From Paraburkholderia largidicola (GTDB taxonomy: Bacteria > Pseudomonadota > Gammaproteobacteria > Burkholderiales > Burkholderiaceae): a DNA stretch of 64,000 bases. This document shows positions 53,192 to 61,060 of the stretch, one piece after another. The position numbers were made by a program, and so were the translations under genes. The notes under the pieces are model-generated. The model saw only the letters and a list, made by a program, of their open reading frames with translations, made no database searches and was not told the origin of the DNA. Numbering within the stretch: position 1 is the stretch's first letter; each line of letters opens with the position of its first letter. Location: assembly GCF_013426895.1 (NCBI RefSeq), contig NZ_AP023174.1:3695947-3759946 (forward strand). Direction: 5' to 3'.

Positions 53192-53605
53192 ATGACATTC
53201 CAGATTCTCGATATCGATCACGTCGTCATTCGCACCGCCGATCTTGACGTGATGACGCGCTTTTATCGCGATGTGCTTGGCTGCACGCTCGAGAGAGAAC
53301 AACTCGATATCGGCCTGATCCAGTTGCGCGCGGGACGCTCGTTGATCGATCTGCTGCAGGTCGGCGGAAGGGTCGACCGCCCGGAAAGCGGTGCGCCGGG
53401 CGCCGGACGAAACATGGATCATGTTTGCCTGCGCGTCGAGCCTTTCGACGCCGGCGCATTGAGGACATGGTTTGCAGCGCGTGACGTGCGCATCGGTGAA
53501 GAGGCGCAACGCTACGGTGCGGATGGTTATGGACCGTCGCTGTATCTGTTCGATCCAGAGGGCAATATGGTCGAACTCAAAGGTCCGCCGGCTGGCAAGC
53601 CTTGA
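53192..53605 (+). CDS. VOC-family (glyoxalase/dioxygenase fold) protein
   Basis: A 137-residue single vicinal-oxygen-chelate protein. The paired beta-alpha-beta modules are visible: LDIDHVVIRTADLDVMTRFYRDVLG and later NMDHVCLRVEPFD. The metal site includes His in IDHVVIR, His in MDHVCL, and Glu in NMVELKGP. Substrate is unknown. It starts at ATG 53192. A strong terminator lies 102 bp upstream, so its own promoter must lie between 53090 and 53191. Confidence 0.87.
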   Translation: MTFQILDIDHVVIRTADLDVMTRFYRDVLGCTLEREQLDIGLIQLRAGRSLIDLLQVGGRVDRPESGAPGAGRNMDHVCLRVEPFDAGALRTWFAARDVRIGEEAQRYGADGYGPSLYLFDPEGNMVELKGPPAGKP

Positions 53606-53651
53606 TTGCTGCACGCAGTTTTTGGTACACAGAGCGCGCAACTGCGGCCGG

Positions 53652-54230
53652 TCAACGGCCGCCGTGTGCGGCGGGACGCGTGTTTGTCGCTGCCTTGAGT
53701 ACTGTCCATTCGACGGGAACAGCGTCGGCGGTTTCGCTGCCGAGCCACGCCGCGTGATCCTGAACCGTGCATTGCAGGCGCATCGTCCGTTCGGCCAGCG
53801 CGGCGAGCGCGGGCGCAACGTTTTCGCCGAGCGTCCAGACGGTCACGTTGCGCAGACGCTCGACCTTGTTCCGCACGCCTTGCCACCAGATGTCGGAGGT
53901 CCGGCCGCCGTACGCGATCACGATCACTTCATTGGCGCGCCCGCTCGCCTTCGCGATGCGGCGCTCGTCCGGTTGACCGACGTCGATCCACGTGTCGATG
54001 GCGCCCGTCAGATCCTTGGCCCACAGATCGGGTTCGTCGATGTCCGACAAGCCCTTGCAGAATTCGAGGCGCTCTTGCGCGAACAGTGCGAACGCGGCGA
54101 CGCGGACCATCATCCGCTCGTTGGTTTCCGACGGGTGCAGCGCGATCGTCAGCGAATGGTCCGCGTAATAGTGCCGGTCCATGTCGGCGATCTGGAGGTC
54201 AGCCTTATAGATTGTCGATTTCAGAGCCAT
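53652..54230 (-). CDS. YaeQ family protein
   Basis: A 192-residue protein starting MALKSTIYKADLQIADMDR, the YaeQ family with a PD-(D/E)XK nuclease-like fold. Blocks RVAAFALFAQERLEFCKGLSDIDEPDLW, IDTWIDVGQPDERRIAKAS and VIVIAYGG match that fold (Glu, Asp-x-G-Q-P-D-E, Lys). Biochemical role is unknown; in E. coli it has been linked to compensation for RfaH loss. ATG 54230 fits the family N-terminus. Confidence 0.9.
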   Translation of the reverse strand: MALKSTIYKADLQIADMDRHYYADHSLTIALHPSETNERMMVRVAAFALFAQERLEFCKGLSDIDEPDLWAKDLTGAIDTWIDVGQPDERRIAKASGRANEVIVIAYGGRTSDIWWQGVRNKVERLRNVTVWTLGENVAPALAALAERTMRLQCTVQDHAAWLGSETADAVPVEWTVLKAATNTRPAAHGGR

Positions 54231-54752
54231 GCTACAACCTGGTCCCGCGAATGCGGACCGGAGAGTGAATAGAGAGTCGGCGTACCTTGCCATGGTCATC
54301 CCCTGCCTTGCAGCGGTGGCGCCTAGGTCGCGCGTCTCGCCGATGAAACACATTTGCCGGATTGCTACGACGTGGGGCCGTCAAGCCCTGTCGCATCAAC
54401 CTTCCTGCTTTCGCTTGCTCTGAAAGCAGCAACATATGTGCCGAGTCCGCGCTATTGAGCCATCGCGCGCTTTTTTCGCGTCTGGCTGCAAGGTGGGACC
54501 GTGATCATACCGAATATGCGGGCGCGGCATGACAGCCTGATGAGGCCGCCGGGCGCGGGTGATGAGCGGATGGAATCAGTGAACAGGTTTCGCGCGACCG
54601 ATCGGCGCGCTGGCGTCGGGACCCGAGGTCAGCCGAAAAACGACGATGGCCAGGATAAAACCTGGCCATGCCGAAACGCGAAAGCAATTCCTTTGTTGGA
54701 ATGTTCGTATGCACCCGACATTTACTGTCGGGCGCAATCCAACTTTAATTGC
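54231..54752. other. Gene-free region with two perfect palindromes
   Basis: No credible gene. ATGGCCAGG (54646-54654) and CCTGGCCAT (54661-54669) form a 9-bp hairpin; CCCGACA (54714-54720) and TGTCGGG (54726-54732) form another, just past the stop of the next minus-strand gene. The second probably serves as a 3' stabiliser or weak terminator. Confidence 0.5.
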
Positions 54753-55094
54753 TTATTGCTTGATGAACCGGTCGTTCGTCCAAAGGCCTTGCGTATCGCT
54801 ATTGCCGGCATTGACGAATTCGACGTCATGTCCAACCACGCGGACTACACGGAAATCCGAATGCTCCGGCGTGGAAATGCACTGATAACCGGAGAAGAAC
54901 TCCTGCATTTGCTGTTGCTCGCCGGCCTGTGCGTGTTGCGTGACGGCGTCCAGTTTGTCCTTCGACAGGCAGCCATATGAATTCGCCTTGAACTGCACCG
55001 TTTGCTGTGGCTTGATCACGACGTCCTGCGCCTGCGCGCCTGCTGCGGCGAATAAACCCGTCAGTGCAAAAAGAATGGCGACTCGCTTGTTCAT
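54753..55094 (-). CDS. Hypothetical small secreted protein
   Basis: A 113-residue protein from ATG 55094, preceded by a perfect AAGGAGGT. A signal peptide (about 1-22, ending AQA before QDVVIKPQQ) makes it periplasmic. The mature part has two cysteines (YGCLSK and YQCIST) that could form a disulphide, and QQQMQEFFSGYQ between them. I do not recognise the family. It is flanked by long AT-richer spacers. Confidence 0.8.
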   Translation of the reverse strand: MNKRVAILFALTGLFAAAGAQAQDVVIKPQQTVQFKANSYGCLSKDKLDAVTQHAQAGEQQQMQEFFSGYQCISTPEHSDFRVVRVVGHDVEFVNAGNSDTQGLWTNDRFIKQ

Positions 55095-55618
55095 GGTTAC
55101 CTCCTTGCGGGGCATGTCTCAGGTTAGCTATGTGTTTAACTGCCGGAAAACAAGCACGTCTTTAAATTTAGAAGAAAGGATTTCAACGGCAAGCACATTT
55201 TGTGTGCGCTTGCAACAGCGGCTAAATGTCGCACGGCGCTAGAGCGCGTATTGATGCCGCCCTAATGGTGTATTTACCCGGTTATTAGGCGGATTGCGAA
55301 TTGCGATTGAAGGCACAAAGGCATACTGGCTAATCTTTTGCGACGTTAATTCGCGTTTACGCTTAAACGGTTTTAAGCCATTTGCGATAAATGACCAAGC
55401 CGTTGATGCGTCGCACACAAAGTCATTCGCGCGACTCATGAAAAAGTGTCACGAAGTGGAGCGAACGCAGAATAAGAAAGATGCCTGACGGTGGTGGGCC
55501 TTTGTCGCCGAAACCGGCGCTTGCACGATCGCCGCGTTCGTGGATAAATCGACCGGCCCGAAAACACGAACTGGCGCGACGCGCTGAAACGCTGCGCCCG
55601 GTCCTCAGGAGACTTCTC
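55095..55618. other. AT-richer spacer without a convincing gene
   Basis: This 524-bp stretch is clearly lower in GC than its surroundings. Short reading frames on both strands have no ribosome sites or family features. It holds the promoter of the secreted protein gene to the left and of the LysE gene to the right. It could be decayed foreign DNA. Confidence 0.5.
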
Positions 55619-56245
55619 ATGACACTTGCACACTGGCTGCCTTTCGCCATTGCTTCCGCGATTCTCGTCGCGATTCCCGGACCTACCGTGCTGCTTGTAA
55701 TTTCTTATGCGCTCGGCCACGGCCGGCGATTCGCAATGGTGACGACGGCGGGCGTCGCGCTCGGCGATCTGACGTCGATGACGGCGTCGATGCTGGGGCT
55801 TGGTGTGATCCTCGCCGCGTCCGCGACGCTCTTCACGGCGCTCAAGTGGCTCGGCGCCGCGTATCTGATCTATCTCGGCATCAAGCTGTGGCGGGCACCC
55901 GTCTCGACGGCCGACGCGCCCGCCACAGGCGAAACGCGCCCGAGCCGGATCTTCGCGCACGCGTATGCGGTGACGGCGCTCAATCCGAAAAGCATCGTTT
56001 TCTTCGTGGCGTTCGTTCCGCAATTCATCGATACGCAAGTCGCCACCTGGTCGCAGATCGCGATTTTCGAAGCGACCTTCGTCGCGCTCGGGACGTTGAA
56101 CGCTTTGGGATATGCCGTGCTTGCGTCGGCGGCGCGGCGCGCAATCCGCAGCCCGCGTGTACAGCGCGGCGTCAACTGCACAGGGGGCACACTGCTGATC
56201 GGCGCGGGACTTCTGGCTGCGGCGTGGAAGAAGTCGACGGCGTGA
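55619..56245 (+). CDS. LysE/RhtB-family amino acid exporter
   Basis: A 208-residue inner-membrane exporter with about six helices. The family signature IPGPTVLLVISYALGHGRR is near residue 20. G-x-x-x-GD appears as TTAGVALGDLTS, then LKWLGAAYLIYLGIKLWR and ALNPKSIVFFVAFVPQF. It exports amino acids such as homoserine, threonine or lysine. Start ATG 55619 follows AGGAGACTT; the upstream extension is unrelated. Confidence 0.92.
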   Translation: MTLAHWLPFAIASAILVAIPGPTVLLVISYALGHGRRFAMVTTAGVALGDLTSMTASMLGLGVILAASATLFTALKWLGAAYLIYLGIKLWRAPVSTADAPATGETRPSRIFAHAYAVTALNPKSIVFFVAFVPQFIDTQVATWSQIAIFEATFVALGTLNALGYAVLASAARRAIRSPRVQRGVNCTGGTLLIGAGLLAAAWKKSTA

Positions 56246-56393
56246 GCGTGATCTGATCGGCGGAACGCGACGCGCCGGGCGCGCTACTTGCATCACTCGG
56301 ATCGCGCACATGGTGTGCGCGGTGGATCACACGCAGTGACGGGTAGCACGCCTACAATGAAATTGTCGCTGTTCCATCGATCAGGAGGTTACT

Positions 56394-56561
56394 GTGATCG
56401 AGCATCTGATTCTGGGCGCGTTTCTGATCGTGCCGCTTCTCATCGTCGCGTTTCTGTTTTCCGACGAACTCTGGCAGGAGCATCGCCAGGCCTTGCACGA
56501 TGACGACCATCACAGGCGACTGGACTGGCGCCATCCGATTCGCAGCCTGCTGCATCATTGA
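56394..56561 (+). CDS. Small membrane protein (55 residues)
   Basis: A GTG-started frame with an AGGAGG ribosome site 5 bases in front. The first half (HLILGAFLIVPLLIVAFLF) is one membrane helix. The second is charged and His-rich (QALHDDDHHRRLDWRHP), ending LLHH. Function is unknown; a regulatory microprotein or metal-related peptide are possibilities. A second such gene begins 36 bp downstream. Confidence 0.65.
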   Translation: MIEHLILGAFLIVPLLIVAFLFSDELWQEHRQALHDDDHHRRLDWRHPIRSLLHH

Positions 56562-56597
56562 GCGGGTTGACGGCATCGGGAGCGGCAGGAGGCTAAG

Positions 56598-56717
56598 GTG
56601 CTGGCCTTCTCTTTCTCGTGGACGGAATACTGGCTGTTCATGTCCGCGTTGATCGTCGTCAGCGTCGCGCTGACGTCCCTTTGCGGTTCGGCGCCGCGCG
56701 CGCCCGAGCCGCCGTAG
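56598..56717 (+). CDS. Very small membrane protein (39 residues)
   Basis: GTG start at 56598 preceded by AGGAGG at ideal spacing. It encodes one hydrophobic helix (YWLFMSALIVVSVALTSLCG) and a short Pro-rich end. It follows the 55-residue membrane protein by 36 bp, so the two could be co-translated. No family is recognised. Confidence 0.55.
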   Translation: MLAFSFSWTEYWLFMSALIVVSVALTSLCGSAPRAPEPP

Positions 56718-56881
56718 GATGATGCGTAGCGCTTTGCGCGCTTCGTTTCACTCTTCCGTCTGTGCGTCACCTCGTCAAACTGACGCCCAAACATCATTCT
56801 GTTCCCCCGATTGTCATGCGACACGCATGCGTACGCTTAAGGCCATGCGATGTCGTTCGTTTCCGGCTCGACATCGCCGTG

Positions 56882-56934
56882 ATACCTACTTGTTTGCATA
56901 GGTATTGACTGGCAAAAATCCGGCTAAAGTTAAT
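56882..56934 (+). promoter_or_regulatory. Promoter with overlapping inverted repeat
   Basis: ATACCTA (56882-56888) and TAGGTAT (56899-56905) are an inverted repeat ending at a TTGACT -35 box (56905-56910). GTTAAT at 56929-56934 is a possible -10, 18 bp away. It would drive the gene at 56984, and the repeat could be an operator. Confidence 0.4.
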
Positions 56935-56983
56935 CATCAGATGTAAAAAACTTTGGCCTTATCGAGACGTCACGGGGGACAGC

Positions 56984-57265
56984 ATGAACCGTTTGATCGA
57001 TCAGGAAATTGCGCACATTTCGCGCGTCATGTGGCCATCGCTGGTCGGCGACATGGGTGGCACCATCCTTACTTCGGAGTACTGGCGCATGCGGTTGAAC
57101 GCGCTACTCGACGCTCCATCTCTCACCAAAGTCCAACTGTGCGCGCTCGACGGTTTGCTACTGCGCCTCGATCACTACGACCGGCATGGCGCGGATGTCT
57201 ACTCAGTGCCTGTCGGGGAGGTATCTGCCGAGCATGGTGTTGAGCCGGTGGCTTTGCACGGGTGA
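56984..57265 (+). CDS. Hypothetical protein
   Basis: A 93-residue soluble protein from ATG 56984, with a GGGGGAC ribosome site. It is helical and leucine-rich (NRLIDQEIAHISRVMWPSLV, then LCALDGLLLRLDHYDRHG), with no signal or membrane segment. It belongs to no family I know. It lies in the accessory zone left of the integrase and may be a Burkholderia-specific gene. Confidence 0.65.
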   Translation: MNRLIDQEIAHISRVMWPSLVGDMGGTILTSEYWRMRLNALLDAPSLTKVQLCALDGLLLRLDHYDRHGADVYSVPVGEVSAEHGVEPVALHG

Positions 57266-57281
57266 GGTTTGAGCGAGATGC

Positions 57282-57473
57282 TCAGATCGTAACCACGTTT
57301 TCGTCGAGCAAGCGGAGCCATGATAAGGGCTTCTGGCTCAATGTGAAAACTGTGTGTACCTTAAAATGAACCTGACCATAGACGGCAGCGAATCGTTTCG
57401 GAACCTCTTTTATTAGGTCTTGTTCATTGATCAACGGAGCTATACGCGAAGGCAATTCGACGCTGTGTACCAA
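57282..57473 (-). CDS. Hypothetical protein or gene remnant
   Basis: 63 codons opening with TTG, without a clear ribosome site. The frame continues upstream only to a stop inside the 3' end of the integrase gene. Composition (EQDLIKEVPKRFAAVYGQVH, then LSWLRLLDENVV) looks protein-like but lower in GC than the neighbours. It could be the tail of a truncated gene. Two TGTGTACC motifs lie in or beside it (57353, 57464). Confidence 0.35.
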   Translation of the reverse strand: MVHSVELPSRIAPLINEQDLIKEVPKRFAAVYGQVHFKVHTVFTLSQKPLSWLRLLDENVVTI

Positions 57474-57490
57474 TAAATCCGCTTTTGGGG

Positions 57491-58672
57491 TCAGCGCGTC
57501 ATCACCGGCGAGCCTGCCTGCTCATCAATCTGCGCGTCGACGTATTCGGCCCATAACTGCATCTCGCGCGCAGTGACCGCGTCGTTGGCCCCTGCAAACG
57601 CATCCTTGCCCGTCGCCGATTGCAGCAAATCACGCAGATGACTCAATCCCGTACGGCGGAAATCATGGAGTACGAAATGTTCGCCCTCCAGCCCGAGCGT
57701 TTTGGCCGCCTGGTTCAGCGTGCCCTTTGCAATCGGCCGATCTTCGCTGCCTCGTGTCGACGGGAAAACATAGTTGCGGCTGCCTTTGCTGTCCCGTAAC
57801 TCGCGCAGTATCGCCAGCGCCTGACTCGACAGATAAACACGACGCTCGCGACCGTTGCCCGCACGCGCGGCGGGAATCATCCAGACACCTGCGTCAAGAT
57901 CGAATTCGCGCCACACCGCTTCGATCAACTCGGATTTATTGACCAACGTCAGCACGAGAAGATGGAGCGCGAGCTTCAGAGGCCGTCGAATGCTTGAACC
58001 ATGTATCGCACGCAGCAACGTACCGATTTCGCTCCCCGACAGCACGCGAGAGCGGCCGTCCTGCGTCGCTATCGTGCGCGCGACGATGGCATCGGCGGGA
58101 TTGATGGTCGCGAGCTGCCGCGCGATCAGAAACGCGAACAGTCGCCGTGCGACGTTGCGCGTATGAAGCGCCATCTGCGGCGCGCCCCGACTTTTGATTG
58201 CGTCGCAGATCGACTGGATATCTTCCGTCGTGACCTGCGTGATCGGCTTGTGTCCGATCGCGGGGAGGATGTCCTTGTCCAGCGCGCGCTGCGTCGTGCG
58301 TCGGTACTCGTCGGATTTGCGGGCCATTGCCGACGTCACGTAGAGTTCGACGCCGTCGCGCAGCACATCGACGCGTTTTTCGGCGCCCCGGTCCTGCCTG
58401 GCTATCGACGCCGGTGACAAGCCTTGCGCGACGATTTCCGCATACTTCTGCGCCCTCGCTCGAGCGACGCGCAACGACACGAGTAGATAGTCGCCAATCG
58501 TGACCATCGGTTGACGACGCCCATTGAGCGTGTAGCGGAATCGCCAGACCTTCTTTCCGGTCGGCATGACTTCGAGGATGAGGCCATTGCCATCGGCGAC
58601 GCTGTAGCGCGTTGCGCGCGGCTGCAAGGTGCGGATGTGGGATTCGCTAAGCGGCGTCGCGAGTTTTGGCAT
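57491..58672 (-). CDS. Degenerate tyrosine recombinase / phage-type integrase
   Basis: A 393-residue integrase of the P4 type. The N-terminal DUF4102 arm-binding domain (1-90: TRYSVADGNGLILEVMPTGK, KVWRFRYTLNGRR) and SAM-like core-binding domain (95-200) are normal. In the catalytic domain HDFRRT supplies H336 and R339. But the first catalytic Arg (RxxEL) is Asn245 in LVNKSEL, the LNH block is missing, and the usual YNR tyrosine region reads GANDAVTARE. Only Y377 in LWAEYVD remains as a candidate. It is probably inactive or repurposed. It starts 117 bp behind the mnmE stop, same strand. Confidence 0.85.
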   Translation of the reverse strand: MPKLATPLSESHIRTLQPRATRYSVADGNGLILEVMPTGKKVWRFRYTLNGRRQPMVTIGDYLLVSLRVARARAQKYAEIVAQGLSPASIARQDRGAEKRVDVLRDGVELYVTSAMARKSDEYRRTTQRALDKDILPAIGHKPITQVTTEDIQSICDAIKSRGAPQMALHTRNVARRLFAFLIARQLATINPADAIVARTIATQDGRSRVLSGSEIGTLLRAIHGSSIRRPLKLALHLLVLTLVNKSELIEAVWREFDLDAGVWMIPAARAGNGRERRVYLSSQALAILRELRDSKGSRNYVFPSTRGSEDRPIAKGTLNQAAKTLGLEGEHFVLHDFRRTGLSHLRDLLQSATGKDAFAGANDAVTAREMQLWAEYVDAQIDEQAGSPVMTR

Positions 58673-58683
58673 GCTTGAAGTTT

Positions 58684-58769
58684 GGTACACAGGGTGCGTC
58701 AAATGCCAAGTGTACAGACTTGTGTACCGAAAACCAGTTTCGATCGAAGCGTTGGAAAAGCGTGTGTAC
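58684..58769. repeat. Cluster of TGTGTAC motifs in front of the integrase gene
   Basis: GGTACACA (58684-58691) and TGTGTACC (58721-58728) form a perfect inverted pair; GTGTACA (58710-58716) lies between and TGTGTAC (58763-58769) beyond. Further exact copies are at 57353, 57464 and 60684. They are candidate operator or recombinase-binding sites. Confidence 0.5.
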
Positions 58770-58788
58770 GGGCCGCTAGCAGGCGCGC

Positions 58789-58806
58789 CTATTTGCCAAT
58801 ACAAAA
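58789..58806. other. mnmE 3'-end segment resembling the SGI1-type attB site
   Basis: The last 18 bases of mnmE (coding FCIGK and stop) read TTTTGTATTGGCAAATAG. SGI1-family islands are known to insert in the last 18 bp of mnmE (trmE/thdF). An integrase gene begins just beyond, as in SGI1. No second copy of the site was found to the left within the window. Confidence 0.45.
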
Positions 58807-60189
58807 CCTGCTGAAAATTACACCAAGAAGGTCATCGGAAGTAAATTCGCCGGTGATCGAATTCAGTTGATCCTGAGCGAGTCGCAACTCTTCAGCGAAC
58901 AGATCAAGAGCTTGCGCATTCTGATCAGCGTTTTCTGCAGCAAGCCTCAAATGCTCTTGCGCCGCGCGAAGCGCAATCAGATGCCGCTCGCGCGCCAGAT
59001 AGACCGTTTCCGCGCCAGCCTGCCAGCCCGCGATGCGCAGCAGTTCGCCACGCAGCAAGTCGATCCCGTCTCCCCGTTTTGCGGACAGGCGAACCTCGCA
59101 CAAATCGCCCTCGTCAGTCCCGTTCAAGCCGGTCACGCCCGGCGTGATTCCCGTCAGATCCGTCTTGTTCAGCACGCGCACGACGGGCACGCCACCAGGA
59201 AAACGCGCGGCGATCGAATCGTCGTCGGCGGTCATGCCCGATCGGGCGTCGAGCAGATGGAGCACGACATCGGCACGCTGGATCTCACCCCACGTCCGTT
59301 CGATACCGATCTTCTCGACCTCGTCTTCCGTTTCCCGCAGGCCCGCCGTGTCGATCACGTGCAGCGGGATGCCTTCGATCTGTATCGTCTGCGCGACCTT
59401 GTCGCGGGTCGTACCAGCAATCGGCGTGACGATCGCGAGTTCCGCGCCCGCGAGCGCGTTCAGCAGCGACGATTTCCCGACGTTCGGCTGCCCGGCCAGC
59501 ACCACGGACAAGCCCTCGCGCAGCAGCGCGCCCTGCCGCGCTTCACTCAGCACTAGCGCGAGACGCTCGCGGATGCGTGCAAGCTTGCCGCGCGCGTCGG
59601 CGGCTTCGAGAAAATCGATCTCTTCTTCGGGAAAATCGAGCGTCGCCTCGACGAGCATCCGCAGCGTGATCACCTCTTCGACCAACGCATGGATATCGCG
59701 CGAAAACGCGCCTTCGAGCGAGCGGCCAGCCGAGCGAGCGGCCGCTTCCGTACTGGCTTCAATCAGATCGGCGACGGCCTCGGCCTGCGCGAGATCGAGC
59801 TTGTCGTTGAGAAACGCGCGACGCGTGAACTCGCCCGGTTCCGCAAGCCGCAGACCGAAGGCGCGTCCGGCGTCGATGCAGCGCTGCAAAACGAGCTGCA
59901 GCACGATCGGGCCGCCGTGCCCCTGCAACTCGAGGACGTGCTCGCCCGTGTAGGAGTGCGGAGCCGGGAAATACAGCGCAATCCCGCGATCAAGCGCATT
60001 CCCTTGAGCATCGAGAAACGGGACGTAGCTCGCGTGGCGCGGCGCCAGCGCTTGCCCGGTGAGCGCCTGCATCATCGGCTGCGCCGCCGCTTCGCCGGCG
60101 CGCCCGAACGAAATCCGCACCACACCTATCCCGCCCCGGCCGGGCGCAGTGGCAATGGCGACGATCGGATCGGAATCTGTTGCGAGCAT
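58789..60189 (-). CDS. mnmE: tRNA modification GTPase MnmE
   Basis: A 466-residue GTPase that with MnmG adds the (carboxymethyl)aminomethyl group to wobble uridine 34. The N-terminal folate-binding domain (1-120) starts [21 protein letters not shown]. The G domain has the P-loop GQPNVGKSS (233-241), then TTRD and DTAGLRE. The helical domain ends in CIGK with the essential Cys463. It runs with yidC, rnpA and rpmH, the conserved origin-side order. An HTH gene on the other strand separates it from yidC. Confidence 0.97.
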   Translation of the reverse strand: MLATDSDPIVAIATAPGRGGIGVVRISFGRAGEAAAQPMMQALTGQALAPRHASYVPFLDAQGNALDRGIALYFPAPHSYTGEHVLELQGHGGPIVLQLVLQRCIDAGRAFGLRLAEPGEFTRRAFLNDKLDLAQAEAVADLIEASTEAAARSAGRSLEGAFSRDIHALVEEVITLRMLVEATLDFPEEEIDFLEAADARGKLARIRERLALVLSEARQGALLREGLSVVLAGQPNVGKSSLLNALAGAELAIVTPIAGTTRDKVAQTIQIEGIPLHVIDTAGLRETEDEVEKIGIERTWGEIQRADVVLHLLDARSGMTADDDSIAARFPGGVPVVRVLNKTDLTGITPGVTGLNGTDEGDLCEVRLSAKRGDGIDLLRGELLRIAGWQAGAETVYLARERHLIALRAAQEHLRLAAENADQNAQALDLFAEELRLAQDQLNSITGEFTSDDLLGVIFSRFCIGK

Positions 60190-60318
60190 GTGGGAAACGG
60201 CCGAGAAGGGGAAAAGAGTAGCGCACTGACCGCACGCTGAACGCCTGGCATTGTAACGCGGGCCTTTCGGGCATTAGCGTGCGAACCTCGTGAGCGTGGG
60301 CGAGTGAGATCCTTCAGA

Positions 60319-60338
60319 TTTATCTCAATCGAGATAAA
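60319..60338. promoter_or_regulatory. 20-bp perfect palindrome between mnmE and the HTH gene
   Basis: TTTATCTC (60319-60326), AATC, GAGATAAA (60331-60338). It sits in the 348-bp divergent spacer 60190-60537. Size and symmetry suggest a dimer-binding operator, possibly for the HTH protein. A direct repeat CGGACTCTT (about 60372 and 60411) lies beside it, and GTGTACAGTTGTCTAC at 60492-60507 is a second imperfect palindrome nearer the HTH start. Confidence 0.5.
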
Positions 60339-60537
60339 GCCATTCCGCCGCCCATGCATAGAGAAATTCGGACTCTTCGTGTAGTCTAAGCCCTACAGAT
60401 CAACGTAAAGCGGACTCTTGAGTCGTTTGGAGGATGCTTCCGATGGGTTGCTGCAACGAGATAGGCAAATCTCAGATACGCGAAATGTAGCGTGTACAGT
60501 TGTCTACCTGCGATGCGACGGACTGCACAATCTGCGG

Positions 60538-60960
60538 ATGCCAACCGTCGAAGAAAAAGCGGCTTTTGCCGAGCGACTCAAGTTCGCGATGAGACGCGCC
60601 CCGGAAAAACTCAAGGGCGGGACCGATCTCGCATTGCATTTCAACCTACGCCATCGCGGCGATCAGCCGGTGTCGCCGCAAACGGTACACAAGTGGCTGA
60701 GCGGCCGCACCATTCCCACTGACGACAAGTTGCGCACACTCGCGGCGTGGCTCGAAGTGGACGTCCACTGGCTGCATTATGGGCCTTCGCCGGGTGGATC
60801 GACGCGGAATGTTCCGAAGCCGTTGTCGCGCGGTGAGAAATATCCGCTCTCGCCCGAAACGCTCGAACTGGCGTCGAAAATCGAATCACTGACGCCGCAT
60901 CATCGTTACCTGGTTCAGGAACTGATTTCCCAGTTTTACGGCGACGCCGATAACTCTTAA
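60538..60960 (+). CDS. Phage-repressor-like helix-turn-helix regulator
   Basis: A 140-residue protein with an N-terminal XRE-type domain (about 5-75: AFAERLKFAMRRAPEKLKGG, then QTVHKWLSGRTIPTDDKLRTL). A C-terminal helical part ends HHRYLVQELISQFYG. There is no peptidase domain, so it is not LexA-like. It starts at ATG 60538; a GGTACACA motif lies inside the gene at 60684. It interrupts the usual mnmE-yidC neighbourhood on the opposite strand. Target genes are unknown. Confidence 0.8.
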   Translation: MPTVEEKAAFAERLKFAMRRAPEKLKGGTDLALHFNLRHRGDQPVSPQTVHKWLSGRTIPTDDKLRTLAAWLEVDVHWLHYGPSPGGSTRNVPKPLSRGEKYPLSPETLELASKIESLTPHHRYLVQELISQFYGDADNS

Positions 60961-60974
60961 GAGATCAAAGACGT

Positions 60975-61010
60975 AAAAAAACCGCCCGGCTGAAACCGGG
61001 CGGTTTTTTT
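60975..61010. terminator. Bidirectional terminator between the HTH gene and yidC
   Basis: AACCGCCCGG (60980-60989) and CCGGGCGGTT (60996-61005) form a hairpin with a 6-nt loop, flanked by A's and T's. It serves both converging genes. Confidence 0.9.
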
Positions 61011-61060
61011 TGTCGCCTGGAATCGGACTGGCGCTTCGTCCGTCCGATTCGGGCGCTCGA

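Noticed and set aside
54501..54980. 159-codon plus-strand frame across the spacer and the secreted-protein gene
   Set aside because: Overlaps antisense a gene with signal peptide and perfect ribosome site; its own composition is not protein-like.
55294..55488. 64-codon frame starting TTG in the AT-rich spacer
   Set aside because: No ribosome site, overlaps an equally poor frame on the other strand, and no family match; kept as non-coding.
53621..58692. A 12-base direct repeat TTTGGTACACAG at 53621-53632 and 58681-58692 as possible att sites of a 5-kb island
   Set aside because: Repeats of 12 bases are expected many times by chance in 64 kb, the segment contains the widely conserved yaeQ gene, and the first copy is not at a typical insertion site.
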